Positions 1 through 14,100 of a stretch of 64,000 nucleotides of DNA are shown in pieces. Both the position numbers and the translations under genes were made by a program. Each line of letters begins with the position of its first letter. Position 1 is the stretch's first letter. The stretch spans positions 1 to 64,000 of the forward strand of contig CAUWBF010000002.1 of assembly GCA_963557785.1 (NCBI GenBank), given 5' to 3'. The notes under the pieces were generated by a model that saw only the letters and a list, made by a program, of their open reading frames with translations, was not told the DNA's origin and ran no database searches. The DNA comes from Merdicola sp963557785 (GTDB lineage Bacteria; Bacillota; Clostridia; TANB77; CAG-508).

Positions 1-3000
1 AATGGATTTAGTATAGAATTAGCAGTGGTAGTAGAGAAGAATGTAGCAAAAGTAGTAGCAGGAGATGCACACTCAGTAGCATTAAAAGAAGATGGAACAG
101 TATGGGCATGGGGATATCAAGGAGAAGGAAGACTAGGAAATGGAATAGCAAATACTACAACAATAGTAGACCCAGTACAAGTAAAAATAAGTGAAGAAGA
201 ATATTTAACAGATGTAATAGATGTAGCAGTAGGAGCAAGTTATACAGTAGCATTAAGAAGAGATGGAACAGTATGGACATGGGGATATAACGGTTCATAT
301 CAATTAGGAGATGGAACAAGAACAAATAGAGTATATGCAACACAAGTAAAAGTAGATGAAAATGCATATTTAACAGATATAGTAGACATAGCAGCAGGAA
401 CATATGGAGCAGGAGACGGAAGATATTCATCAAATATGGCAGTCCTAAAGAGTGATGGAACAGTATGGACATGGGGAGCACAAGGATACAATAATGGTTG
501 GTTTGCAGGAAATAATGGCCAATTAGGAAGAGGAGGAAATGGAGACTATCCATATGCAGGAAAAGCAGATGTATTTGAGAAGATAATAAAGGTAGAAGCA
601 GGATATAGAAGAACAGTAGGGCTAAAGATAGATGGAACAGTATGGAGCTGTGGATATAATGGATATGGAGAATTTGGAAATGGAAATACAACAAGTAATC
701 AAACAGCACAAAAAGCAAATATAGATAATGTAGTAGATATACAAACAACACATCATACAACAACATTCTTAAAAGAAGATGGAACAGTATGGGCAACAGG
801 ATTAGGAGATAGTGGACAATTAGGAAATGGAAAATCAGGTAAAGGACTAGTATCAACAATACCAGTACAAATGCAATATTCAGTAACAAAAGAAGTAGAA
901 CAAGAAGATGGAAGTAAAAAGACAGTAATAGAAGGAGTAAATGTAGAGAATGTAAAATACATAGGTGGAGGAGTAAACACAACCTATGTAGTAACAAAAG
1001 AAAATAAAGTATATGCAGCAGGACTAGGAACATCAGGAGAGATAGGAAACTTAGTAAATAACAATCAAGTATATTTAACAGAAATAAAAGACATAGATGG
1101 AAAGACAGTAGAAGAACTAGGAATAGAAGTAGATAAAATAGTAGGAAGTTCAATATATGGAAATACAGGATATATAGTAGCCTCAGACGGAGCAGTGTAT
1201 GGATGGGGTCTTAATAACTATGCTCAATTACAAAAAGTAACAACAATAGGTGTATACAATTACTTAGTAAGATTAGGCCAAATTGGTGAAAAAATTAATA
1301 TTATAAAAATGAATGTTGGAGAAGAAAAACAATTAGATTTATCAACAGATAAAATTATATCAGGCTTCAATGTATATACTCATATAGATTCACCAATTAA
1401 ATATGAATTTGAAAATACAGAAGAAACAAATGAAAACAGTATAGTTTCATTAAACGACGAAAATGTTTTAACTGCTAAGAATACAGGTTCAACTATATTA
1501 ACAGCTAAAGATGAAGTAAACAACTTAAGTATTAAAATATATGTAGAAGTAGAAAAAAATGTAGCAAAAGTTGTATCTGGAGAGAACTTTACAGTAGCCT
1601 TAAAATCTGATGGAACAGTATGGACATGGGGATATAACGGATATGGACAACTAGGTATAGGAAGAGCATACAATAAAAATGATCTAAATATGCAACAAGT
1701 AAAAATAAGCGAAGAAGAATATTTAAGCAATGTAATAGATATATCAGCAGGACAAAACTTTGCAGTAGCAGTAACAAAAGATGGAAAAGCATACGCATGG
1801 GGACTAAATGATAACGGACAACTAGGACAAGGAAATACAACAAATTATTCATATGCAATGCAAATGCAAACAGCACAAAATGAATACATAACTGGAATTG
1901 TAGCAGCAAGTACAAGCCAAATATCAACATCATTATTAAAAGAAGACGGAAGTATATATACTTGTGGATATAATGGACAAGGACAACTAGGAAGAGGCGG
2001 AGAAAATAGATATTTAAGTTTAGCAAATGGAATGGAAAAAACTGTAAAATTATCATCAGGATATAGAAGTTTAACAGCACTAAGCATAAATGGCAAAACA
2101 TATAGTGTTGGGCATAATCCAAATGGACAATTTGCAAATGGAGCAACTTCAGATGGAATATCATTTAGAGTAGAATCTAACATTTCTAATATAAAAGATA
2201 TTGCAAGTATGCAAAATACAAATATATATCTAATGGAAGATGGAACAATAACAACTGTAGGATTAGGAACAAGTGGACAATTAGGAAATAATACAACTGC
2301 AAACAGTGTAAACCCTGTTAAAGTATTAAAGAAAAATCCAGAATATATACCTTCACAAACTATAGTAGATGAAGAAACAGGAGAAGAAACTGTAACAGAA
2401 GCAGTAGGAGAAGAATTTATAACACTAAGTAATGTTATAAAAATTGGAGCAATACAAAATACAGGATATGCTATAGTAAAAGATAATCAAGAAGACTATA
2501 GTATATATGCTTGGGGACTTGGAACAGCAGGACAAATAGGAAATAATGCAAATAATAATTCAAGTGTAGCAGTAAAAGTTCAAGATATACAAAAAGATGA
2601 GCTACAAGTAGTAATGGATAAGATTATAAATTCAGCATACAGTAATACAGGATATAGTATAAGAGAAGATGGTGTAGTATATGCATGGGGAAATAATAGT
2701 AATGGTCAAATAGTAGATTATACAGATATTACATCATACAACTATGCAAAAACTATAGGAGAAGAATACTTAGAACTAAGTGAAAAACAAAAAATAATTA
2801 AGCCAGGAGAAAAAATAAAAGTAACAGCAAAAGTAACAACAGAATTTAATATATATTGCCAAGAAACAGAAGTAGGAGATTTAACATATACAAGCAATGA
2901 TGAAGAAATAGCAACAATAGACAATGCAGGAAATATAGTAGGAAATAAACTAGGAAAAACACTAGTAAATGTAAAAGATAGTAAAACAGGAAATACATCA

Positions 3001-6000
3001 AGTGTAGTAATTACAGTAACTTCTGGAAATGAAGGAGCAATTACAATACCACAAATAGAACAAGGAGAACAATTTACTGCAGTCCTAAAAGAAGACGGAA
3101 CAGTATGGACATCAGGACTAAATACTAGTGGACAACTAGGAATAGGTTCAACAGAAAATAAAGCTCAAGTACAACAAGTTCTAAAAGGAAAATATGAAGA
3201 CATTACAGATGAAACAACAGGTAAAGTAACAACACAATTAGTAGAAGATGGATATCTAGATAATGTAATAAAAATATCAGCAGGATACAATTATGTAGTT
3301 GCTGTTACAAAAGACGGCAAAGTATATTCATGGGGTAACAACGACTATGGTAAATTAGGCTTAGGAGATGGAACAGCAAGAGCATATGCAATGCAAGTAA
3401 AAGATGAACTAGGAACAGGATACTTTGAAAACGCTGTAGATGTATCAGCTGGAGACCAAACCACATTAATATTAGATAAAGATGGTAGAGTTTGGGGAAT
3501 AGGATATAATGGATATGGACAATTTGGAGATAGTACAACAAATAATTCAAGTTTACCAGCAAAATCAACATTAAGAAATGTTATAAAAATATCTGAAGAT
3601 TATTCAAGCACAGCAATATTAAAAGCAACAGGAGAAAGCTATACAGTAGGACATAACTACTGTGGAGAGCTAGGTATAGGAACAGCAGATAATGCAGCAC
3701 ATGTAAGACCATATAATATAATGAATAATGTAGTAGATATACAAAAAGGAAGATATTTCACAATAATTCAAACAAAAGATGGAAAAGTATATGGAACAGG
3801 ACAAAACCATGTAGGACAATTAGGAGATGGAACATATACAAATAGAGCTACACTAGTAGAAATGATTCTAGATGTAGAAACAGGAGAAATTGAATATCAA
3901 GTTGATACAGAAGGAAATGAAACACAAATAAACAAAACAAGAAAATTAGATGTATACGAAGTAAGTGTTAGTGGACATTCTACATATATAAAGGAAAAAG
4001 ACGGAAAAATATGGGCAGTAGGATATAATGAATATGGACAATTAGCACAAGGAAATACAACTAATATAAATAAATTACAACAAATGAAATTAAACATAAG
4101 CTCAAATATGGAAAATACTTTATTCTTAGGAAGAAGTACTAGTGGAACAAACTTTGGATTAATAGATATAAGTGGTGGAGTATATGTATCAGGAATAAAC
4201 AACTATGGACAATATGCAGATACATCAACATCTAGTGTTAAATATTTAACAAAATTTGGAACAGGATTTATTGAACTAAATAAAAAGAATGAATTAATAC
4301 ATGTTGGTGAAACATTAAATTCAAAAGTTTTAAACTATGATTTTGACTTTAATGTATTTAATAAAGAACAAGTAGCAAACTTTACTTGGAAATCATACAA
4401 CAATGATATTGCGACTGTAGATGGAGAAGGAAATATTGTTGGTAAATCTGTAGGATATACAACAATAATAGCAACTGAAGAAAATACAAGAATGTTAGCA
4501 GAAATAAAAGTACAAGTTACAGAAGATGGAAAAGTTGCAATGCCACAAGTAGGGCAAGGAGAAAACTTTACAGTAACATTAAAAGCAGATGGAACAGTTT
4601 GGGCTACAGGAAGAAACCATGTAGGACAATTAGGTAATGGAACAACAATAGATAGTATAGATCCAGTACAAGTAAGAATAAGCGATAATACATATTTAAC
4701 TAATGTAGTAAAAATATCAGTAGGATATGCACATACATTAGCAGTAACAAAAGATGGAGACTTATATGCATGGGGATATAACAACTGGGGACAACTAGGA
4801 CAAGGAAACACAAGCAATTTAACATATGCTAAAAAAGTAATGGCACCAAGCGGAATACCAGGATACTTAGAAAATATCATAGATGTATCTACAGGAATGG
4901 AATTCTCAGCAGCTGTTACTGCTTCAGGAGATTTATATGTATGGGGATATAACGGATATGGCCAATATGGAATAGGAAACACAAATACTTCATACTTACC
5001 AGTAAGAACAGGAATGAACAACGTTATAAGTGTAGCACAAGGTGAGTATCATACTCTTGTATTAAGAAGTGATGGAAGTGTATGGGGAACAGGAAGAAAT
5101 ACAGAAGGACAATTAGGAATGGGAAACTTTAGTACAACATATTCATTCCAAAAAGCAACAGGAAATGCTGTAGAAATAGCAGCAAATGGATATTCATCAG
5201 CAATACTAACAGGAGATAGAAAAGTATATACATTTGGATATAACAATGTAGGACAATTAGGATTAGGAGATACTATAGCGAGAAATTTACCAACAGAAGT
5301 AAACTTAAGTGTAGAAGAAAAAACAGTAAATCCAAAATATATATCTATGGGATTTAGCCATATAATGATATTAGACAGCGATGAAAACAAAGTATATATA
5401 GCAGGCTCAAATAGTCATGGACAATTATCTCAAGGAGATAATACAAATAGAAATACTATAATAAGTATGAAAAACTCTAGCGGAGAAGATTTTGAAAACG
5501 TATTACTATTAGCCGAAGGAGGAGATGTATGGTATACACAAGCTAACTGTTACAACACAGCAGTAATAGGACAAGATGGATATGTATATGTTGCTGGATA
5601 TAACGGATATGGGCAAATAGGAAATTCAAGTAAAACAGATTCAAAATACTTAACTAGAATGGGAAATTCATTCTTAGATGTAACAGAAAAAATAGTAAAC
5701 TTAAAAGTAAATGAAACAAAACAATTAGAAAAAGCAATGTTCAAATATGTAGGAGCATTCAACGTATTTGAAGGAGAAGAAAAAGGAGTAGGAACTTTAA
5801 GTTTCGAAACAGCAAATAGTGAAATAGCAACTGTAGATAATACAGGTTTAATAACTGCGGCTAAAAATGGAATAACAAAAGTAATAGTAACAGACACATC
5901 TACAGGAATGAGTACAAATATTTTTGTAAAAGTTGCAGGAGAAGAACCAGTAATAGATGCAGGAAATAGATTTACAGTAGGAGTAAAAACAAATGGAACA

Positions 6001-9000
6001 GTTTGGACATTTGGAGAAAATTACTATGGAAATCTAGGAATAGGAAATAATACATATTATGCAGAGCCTAAGCAAGTAATTGGAGCAAAAGTATATACAG
6101 ATACAACAACAATAACAAAGGAAACAGTAGAAAAAACACAAGTAAATAGTGAAACTGGAGAAGAAGAAACAATAACAGAAGAAGTAGAAAAATCTGAAAC
6201 AGTAACTACAGAAGAAATAGAAGGAGACTTCTTAGAAAATATAGTAGAAGCAAGAACAGGATATCATCATACTGTAGCTCTAACAAAAGATGGCGATGTT
6301 TATACATGGGGATATAACGGACATGGAGAACTTGGAACCGGAAATACAATATGGGAAAATAGACCAGTAAGAATTACAGGCAAGAAACTTGTAACAATAA
6401 AAGATGGAGTAACAACAGAAGAAAAAGCTATAAATTTAGGAAAAGTAATAAAAGTAGACGCATGGCAATATATGACTACTGTTTTAAATGAAGCAGGAGA
6501 AGTATATGTATGGGGCTATGGATATGGAGCAAATCCTGTAAAAGTAAACTTTGATAAGAAAGTAATAGATATATCAGGAAAATTACTTTTAACAGAAGAT
6601 AGAAAAGTATATAACATAGATGATTTAAGACAACAAATAATAGGATTACAAAACATAGTAAAAATATCATCAGGATATAACCATAATTTAGCGCTATCAT
6701 CAGATGGAACAGTATATGGTTGGGGATATAACGACTATGGACAATTAGGAAATGGAACAAATACTTATTCAGCTTCACCAGTAAAAGTAGTAAATCCAGA
6801 AGGAACAGAAACATTAAAAGATATATTTGAAATATCAGCAGGTTCATTATATTCTGTAGTATCAGATATAAATGGAAATGTATACAGCTTTGGATATAAT
6901 GGAAACTATAGATTAGGACAAGGAAGTATTACTGTAAATAAACCTATAAAAGTAGAAAGTTTAGTAGATGTAGAATTAATTGCAGCATCAGAAGGTGGAC
7001 ATACAGCAGTATCTAATTATGATGGATTCATGTATACAGTTGGTTTAAATGATGCAGGACAATTAGGATTAAAAGATTATGTACAAAGAGCAACATTTGA
7101 ACAAGTAGGAGATACAATAGTAGAATCAGATCCAAACATCATAAAAATAAAAGTTGGAGAAAACCAAGATTTAAGTGTAAGTTTAAATAATACATTTAAC
7201 CTAAAAATAGATGTAGCAGATACAGAAAATATAGAAATGCAAGTTATAGATAAAAATGTACTACAATTAAACAATAAAACAGCTACAGGAGTAAGAACAG
7301 GAAAAACATTAGTTGTAGCAAAACATATACCAACAGGAAAATTAAGATACATACAAGTAGAAGTAACTAATGGAGATGAATATACATCATCTAAAATAGC
7401 AAATGGAAATGGATTTACAGTAGCACTAAGAGCAGATGGAAATGTATGGACATGGGGTTCAAATAGCTACGGAGCATTAGGAAGAAATGATGTAAGTTAT
7501 AGCACAGTACCTGCTAAGGTAAATTTAAATGGAGATTTAGTAGAAAATATAGCAGTAGGAGATAACCATGTTTTAGTACTAACAGAAGAAGGAAGAGTAT
7601 ATAGTTTTGGATATAATGGTTATGGACAATTAGGAAGAGGCGGAGCAAATAACTTACCATATAAAGTAGTAGATCAAAACGGAAAAGAATTAGAAAACAT
7701 TGTAAAAGTAAAAGCAGGAAAAAATGTAAGTTATGCAATAGATTGCTTCGGAAAAATATATGCTTGGGGACAAGGATATTATGGAAATGCAAGAGTTATA
7801 AATGGTTTAACAGATATAGAAGATATATCTGAAATAATAGATATATCTAAGAGTTTCTTAGTAGATACAAACGGAAATATGTATATGTATAATGTAACTG
7901 CAAATAATGGAGTATTAAGCGTATCTAATGTACAAAAAATAGAAACTAAAGAATCAGCTGAAAGTATGAATAAAGCAATAAGTGTATCAGAAGGATACGA
8001 TCATGCAGTATTTGTAACAGAGGCAGGAACAATATATAGTATAGGAAATAATAGTTTTGGACAATTAGGTGATGGAACAACAATAAGTACTACAAATAAA
8101 GTAGTAGAAGTAGAATTATCAGATACAATTCCACTATACGGAGTAGTAGAAGCAGTAGCAGGAGATAGATATACAGTAGCTCTAACAAGTTCAGGAGAAA
8201 TATATACTTGGGGAATGAACACAAATAAAGAACAAGGAATAGAAGACCAAGTAATATTAAGAAATCCAGAACTAAATACAAAAATTTCGGGGCTAATAGG
8301 AGTAACAGCAGGATATGGAACAACAACAGTAGTAAAGAATAATGGAACAGTTTGGGGATTTGGAAAAGGAAACGTAGGACAACTAGGAAATAGAGAAGAA
8401 AGAGATTCTATAGACCCAGTAATGGCAGGAGAATATTTTGTAAAATCAAATACAAATAGAGTAACTATAGCAGTAGGAGAAAGTATAAATTTAAGCGCAT
8501 ATGTAGAATACTTTAATATACTATATAGTGATATAAAAGAAGTAACATTTACATCAAAGGATACTTCAGTAGCATATTTAGGTGAATTAAGTAATGAAGA
8601 AAAGGCTAATCTACAAGATGATGCATTTGGAAGAAAATTAACAGGAGCAAGAGTAGGAACAACAACAGTAGTAGTAAGCCAAAACAATTCTGAAAATATA
8701 GGAATAATCCAAGTAGAAGTAATAACAGAAGGAACAAATATAAAACCACAAGTAGTTACAGGAAATAGTCATACATTAATGTTAAAGGTTGATGGAACAG
8801 TTTGGGCATATGGAGATAATACATATGGACAACTAGGAATAAACTCATGGGATGCAACAGATGAGCCAACACAAGTAACATTCCCAGAAGGAGTAAAAAT
8901 AGTACAAATAGCAGCAGGAGAAAACCATTCAGTAGCATTAGATAGCGATGGAAATGTATGGACATGGGGAAGAAATAACTACTATCAATTAGGATTATGG

Positions 9001-11130
9001 GGATGGGGAAATGAACCAAGACCAGTAATTTTAAGAGGAGTAGGAAATGTTGCAAAAATAGGAGCTGGAAATAATTTAACAGTAATGTTAACCAAATCTG
9101 GAGAAGTATATACACATGGAATAAATGCTGATGGTGAAGCAGGAAATGGAGAATTTGCAACAAGAGTAACATATGGAAAAGCAAATAATGTAAATAACAT
9201 TATAGATATAGCAGTAGGAAAGAGCCATGTAATGCTATTAAGAAGCGATGGAACAGTATATAGCACAGGTTCAAACCTATATGGACAACTAGGAATAGGA
9301 AATAAAAATACAACAAAAACAAATGAATACAAGAAATTAAGCATAAAAAATATTGCATATATAGAAGCAGAAGAAAATAGTTCTGCAGCATTAACAGCAG
9401 ATGGAAGAGTATATGTATGGGGATCAAATGTATATGGACAACTTGGAACTAACGATAAGCAAGAAAGAATGAGCCCAGAAATGGTAAGAAATATAGCTAA
9501 TATAAGAGAAATATCTTTAGGAAAGAGCCATACAATTGCACGTGATGGAAATGGCATAATATATGGTGTAGGTCAAAATGCAGAAGGACAATTAGGAGAT
9601 GGAACAGTAAATAATAGAACACAATTTATAAGAATATCAACAATAAATGATGTAATAGATATTTCAAGTGGAAATACATATACAGTAGCATTAAAATCAA
9701 ATGGAAAAGTATATGCATGGGGAGACTACTATCATGGAGAAATAGGAAAAACAAGTAAAACGAATTCAGAGTATCCAGTGTTGGTAGGAAATGAAGAATC
9801 AACAATAAGTACAGAAGAAATAGTAGTAAGAAAAGGACAAGAAACATCAATAGTAGGAAATGCAAAATATGAATTTAACTTAATAAAAATAACAAAACAT
9901 GACGCAAGTATCTTCACATATGAAAGTTTAAATGAAGAAAAAGCAACTATAAATGAAGAAGGAATAATACAAGGTATAGAAGTAGGAACAACATGGGTAA
10001 AAGCAAAGGATAAAGATACAGGTTCAGAAAGCATAGCAATAGTAAGAGTAGTAGATGAAAATGCCTTAGTTGCACCAAAAGTAGAAGGTGGAGACGACTA
10101 TGCAATAGTACAAAAAGCAGATGGAACAATATGGAGCTTTGGATATAATAGTGAAGGACAATTAGGAATAGGAACAAAGAATAGCTCTTTAATACCAATG
10201 CAAGTTAATATAATAGCAACATATAAAGATATATCTGTAGGAAATAACTTTACATTAGCATTAAGACAAGATGGAACAGTATGGTGCTTTGGTGATAATA
10301 CATATGGTCAATTAGGTACTAAAAATATAGAAAATAGTTCAAAACTAGTACAAATAGAAGGATTAGAGAATATAGTAGCAATATCAGCAGGAGAGAATTA
10401 TGGAATAGCATTAGATAAGTATGGAATTCTATATGGATGGGGACAAAATAGTGAAGGTCAACTAGGAAGAGAAAATATAGGAAAAAATACAAAAGTACCA
10501 GTAATGATAAATGCAAATGCAGGAAATATAGTAAGTATAGATGCAGGATATAATCAAACAGCAGTAGTAAATACAAAAGGAGAAATATATGGTTATGGAA
10601 GTCTATTTACAGGAAAACTAGAAAACATAGAAGATAGTTTTAAAGTAAAAGTAGGAAAAGACTACATATTAGCATTAAAGAAAGATAATACAGTAGAAAA
10701 ATACTATATAAGAAAAGTAGAAGAACAAGTAGAAAGACAAGAATATGTAGATGGAAACTTAGTAACATATTATGAAACAGTAATAAAATATATACCAACA
10801 GTAGAAATAATGTGCTTACAACAAAATGTAATAGATATAGACATAAAAGACAATGAAAATATGTATCAAACAATAGACGGAAAAGTATATACATGGGGAA
10901 TAAATACAAAAGGACAATTAGGATTAGGAAATAAAGAAAATGTAGACTTTCCAAAAGAAGTACAAACTCATGGAGATAATATATTTAGAATTGGTGCAGG
11001 ATATTCTAATACATATGTAATAGCTAATACTGGTTCAGTATATGCAGCAGGAAAGAATAATTATGGACAAATAGGAAATGGTACAAACAATGCTTCAACA
11101 GAATATACATTAGTAGGAGATAGAAACTTT
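1..11130 (+). repeat. Eight ~1.4-kb coding super-repeats (7 RCC1 repeats + 1 BIG2 domain each)
   Basis: Each block contains seven recognisable RCC1 repeats, 56 in total. A few are degenerate, for example the fourth repeat of blocks 5 and 6 and the fifth of block 8. The blocks are separated by Ig-like domains at intervals of about 1.31-1.50 kb. Seven repeats is the number needed to close one RCC1 beta-propeller, so the protein reads as propellers on a string. The copies are diverged in sequence, which argues for old duplications rather than a recent tandem expansion. Confidence 0.85.
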
Positions 11131-14100
11131 AAGATAGTACCAGAAAGTAAATTATTAACTATAAACGATGTAGAAGAAATTCAAATAGATTCAGATACAT
11201 TTAATGTATTCTCAAGTGACTATAAAGATTACGATGAATATGATTGGGTAAGTACAGATGAAAATATTGTATATTATCAAGAAGGAAGCTTTGTTGCAAA
11301 AGGATTAGGAGAAGCAACAATAACAGCAACAGATAAATTAACAGGAGAATCAAAAACAGCATTAAGAGTAGTACAACCTGTAAATACAGATAGAATTAAA
11401 ACTCTTACAGTAGATGGAGTAGAAGCTGAAATAAGTGGAGTACAAGAATATACAGTAAAAATACCTGAAAATGGTAATACAGGGAAATTACATATACTAA
11501 CAAAAAGAACAACAGATGTTGTAAGTATAGATGGAGGAGCTACATGGCTTAGAAGAGAAGTATTAGATACAATAGAATTGCCAGAAGATATAACAGAGTT
11601 AAACTTTAAAATAAAAGTAACAAATGGAACAATAGTAGACTATAAATTGATAATTCAAAAATTAAGTAATGAAAATGGATTAGAAAGTTTAACAGTAGAT
11701 GGAACAGAAGCAGTAAAACTAAGTGATGAATCATATTATGCAATAATTCCGGAAGCAACAGAAGAAACAGAAGTAATAGGAAAGACAATAAGTGAAAAAG
11801 CATACATATCTGTGGATGGAACAGAAAGAAATTTAAATATTTCAACAGCAACAGTAAAAATTATAGGAACTAAAAAAGAAATATTAATAAATGTAACATC
11901 AGAAAGTGGAAAACAAAAAGTATATACATTAGTATTATATAAAGAAGTTGAAAAAAATACTTTAAATATATCAGAAGTAAAAGTAAACAATGAGATAGCA
12001 ACAAAAGTTAATAACAATGAATTCTATATTGAAGTAGAAAACGATGTTACATCAGCTACAATATCAGCAAAAGCACTATTCCAAGAAACACAAATTAAAA
12101 TAGCAGATGGAGAATATGCAGAATATGAAGTAACAGGAAGCAAAGGAATAACAGAAAATATAACAGAAATTACAATTACTGCAAAATACAAAGAACAGGA
12201 AAAAGAATACATATTAACAATAGCTAAAAAAGCAGTAGCAGAACAAATAAAGAATAAAAACGCAAGTTTAGAAAGTGTAAAAGTTGGTGGAGTAGAGGCA
12301 ACAAAAGTATCAAGTAATATGTACTATATTGAAGTTCTAGATAGCTTAGAAGAAACATTAATCGAAGCAACAAGTAAATATTCAGAAATTAAAATAGAAA
12401 ACTCAAACTATGAAGAATTTGTAAATAGTATAAATAAACAACTAGAAGACAAAAAAACAGACGTAACAATATATGCAAAATATGGAGACTATGTAAAAGA
12501 ATATACTTTAAGAATAGTAAAAAGAACAGAAAAATCATTAAGATGTAACTTAGATGCAGTAACTGTAAATGGAACAACAGCAAGCAAAATAGGAGGAGAA
12601 AGTTACTATATTGAAGTAGAAAAATCAACAGATTTAGTAGAAATAGAAGCAATAGCTAAAGGTAAAGAAGTAAAAATAGAAAATAGAGAATATTCAAATG
12701 ATAAAGACTATGCCGAATATGAATTTACTACAGATAGAAAAGTATATGTAATTACAGTAAGAAATGGAGAAGAAGAACAAGAATATACATTAACTGTAGT
12801 AAGAAGAACAAGTATATCACCAGAAGATGAAGGTGGAACTATAGCAAAAGAATGTAGTTTAGACAAAGTAACTGTAAATAGTGAGAAAGCTACGAAGATA
12901 GATGTAGGAACATACTATATAGAAGTACTTTCAGATGTAAGTGAATTAGAAATAGAAGCAATAGCAAGTGGAAAAGAAGTAAAAATAGAAGATAAATCGT
13001 TTAAAGCAGATAGTATAACTATTACAGATTCATTTGATGAAGATACTAAAGAATATAAAATTACAGTAAAAAACGGAGACTATACATATAGATATACATT
13101 AAAAGTAGTAAAAATTTCTAAAGAAGCACAAGAATGTAAATTAGATGATGTACAAGTAAATAATATCTCAGCAAACAAAATAAGTATAAATACATACTAT
13201 ATTGAGGTTGCTACAACTACAACAAGCTTAGATGTAAAAGCAATGGCTTTAGGAAAGAAAATTAAAATTGATGAAGCAGAGTTTGCAGATGATATAGCAG
13301 AAGTTACAAATGAATTTACAGAAGATAGTAAATCATATAAAATTACTGCTCAAAATGGAGAGTACACATACGAATATACGTTAAATGTAGTAAGGAAACC
13401 AGAAGCTTTAGATCCATTAAAAATTAACTTAGGATTACTAAAATTAACAGTAAATGATAAAGAAGCAATAATAGTTCCAGAAGAAGAAAATACATATAAA
13501 TTAGTATTAGAAACAGCAGAGAAGAAATTAAATATATTTGCAAAAGCAGATAGAGAAACTACAAATGTAAGTATTGATGGTGGAACTTATGAATTAAATA
13601 ATACAACAAGTCAAGTGGATGTAATTTCTAGTGATATGGTAATTCCAATCATATTAGCAGAGGAAAACACAGTAAAAACATATTATTTAAATATTAAAGG
13701 ACTTCCAGATGATACAGCATTAGCTACTTTAAAAGTAAATAATGTAGAAGCTACATACAATTATGAAAAAGGAAGATATGAGGTAAAAGCTAATAGAAAC
13801 TTAAACTCATATAATATGGTTGCAACAGCTCAAGATAGCTTAGCAAAAGTAAGCTTAGGAGATAATACATCTACAGGTGAATTACAAGAAACAATAACAA
13901 AACAAGGAGCTGAAACAATTTTAAGTTTAAATGTAATGGCACAAAATGAAATTACAGAGGGAAGATATACATTAGCAATAATAGAAGAATCAAATGATGC
14001 ATCTATAAATAATGTTACAGTAAATGGAAAAATTGCAAGTGTTGATGATAGTGGAAACTATACTATAGAAATAAATGAAACAAACGATATAGGAACAATT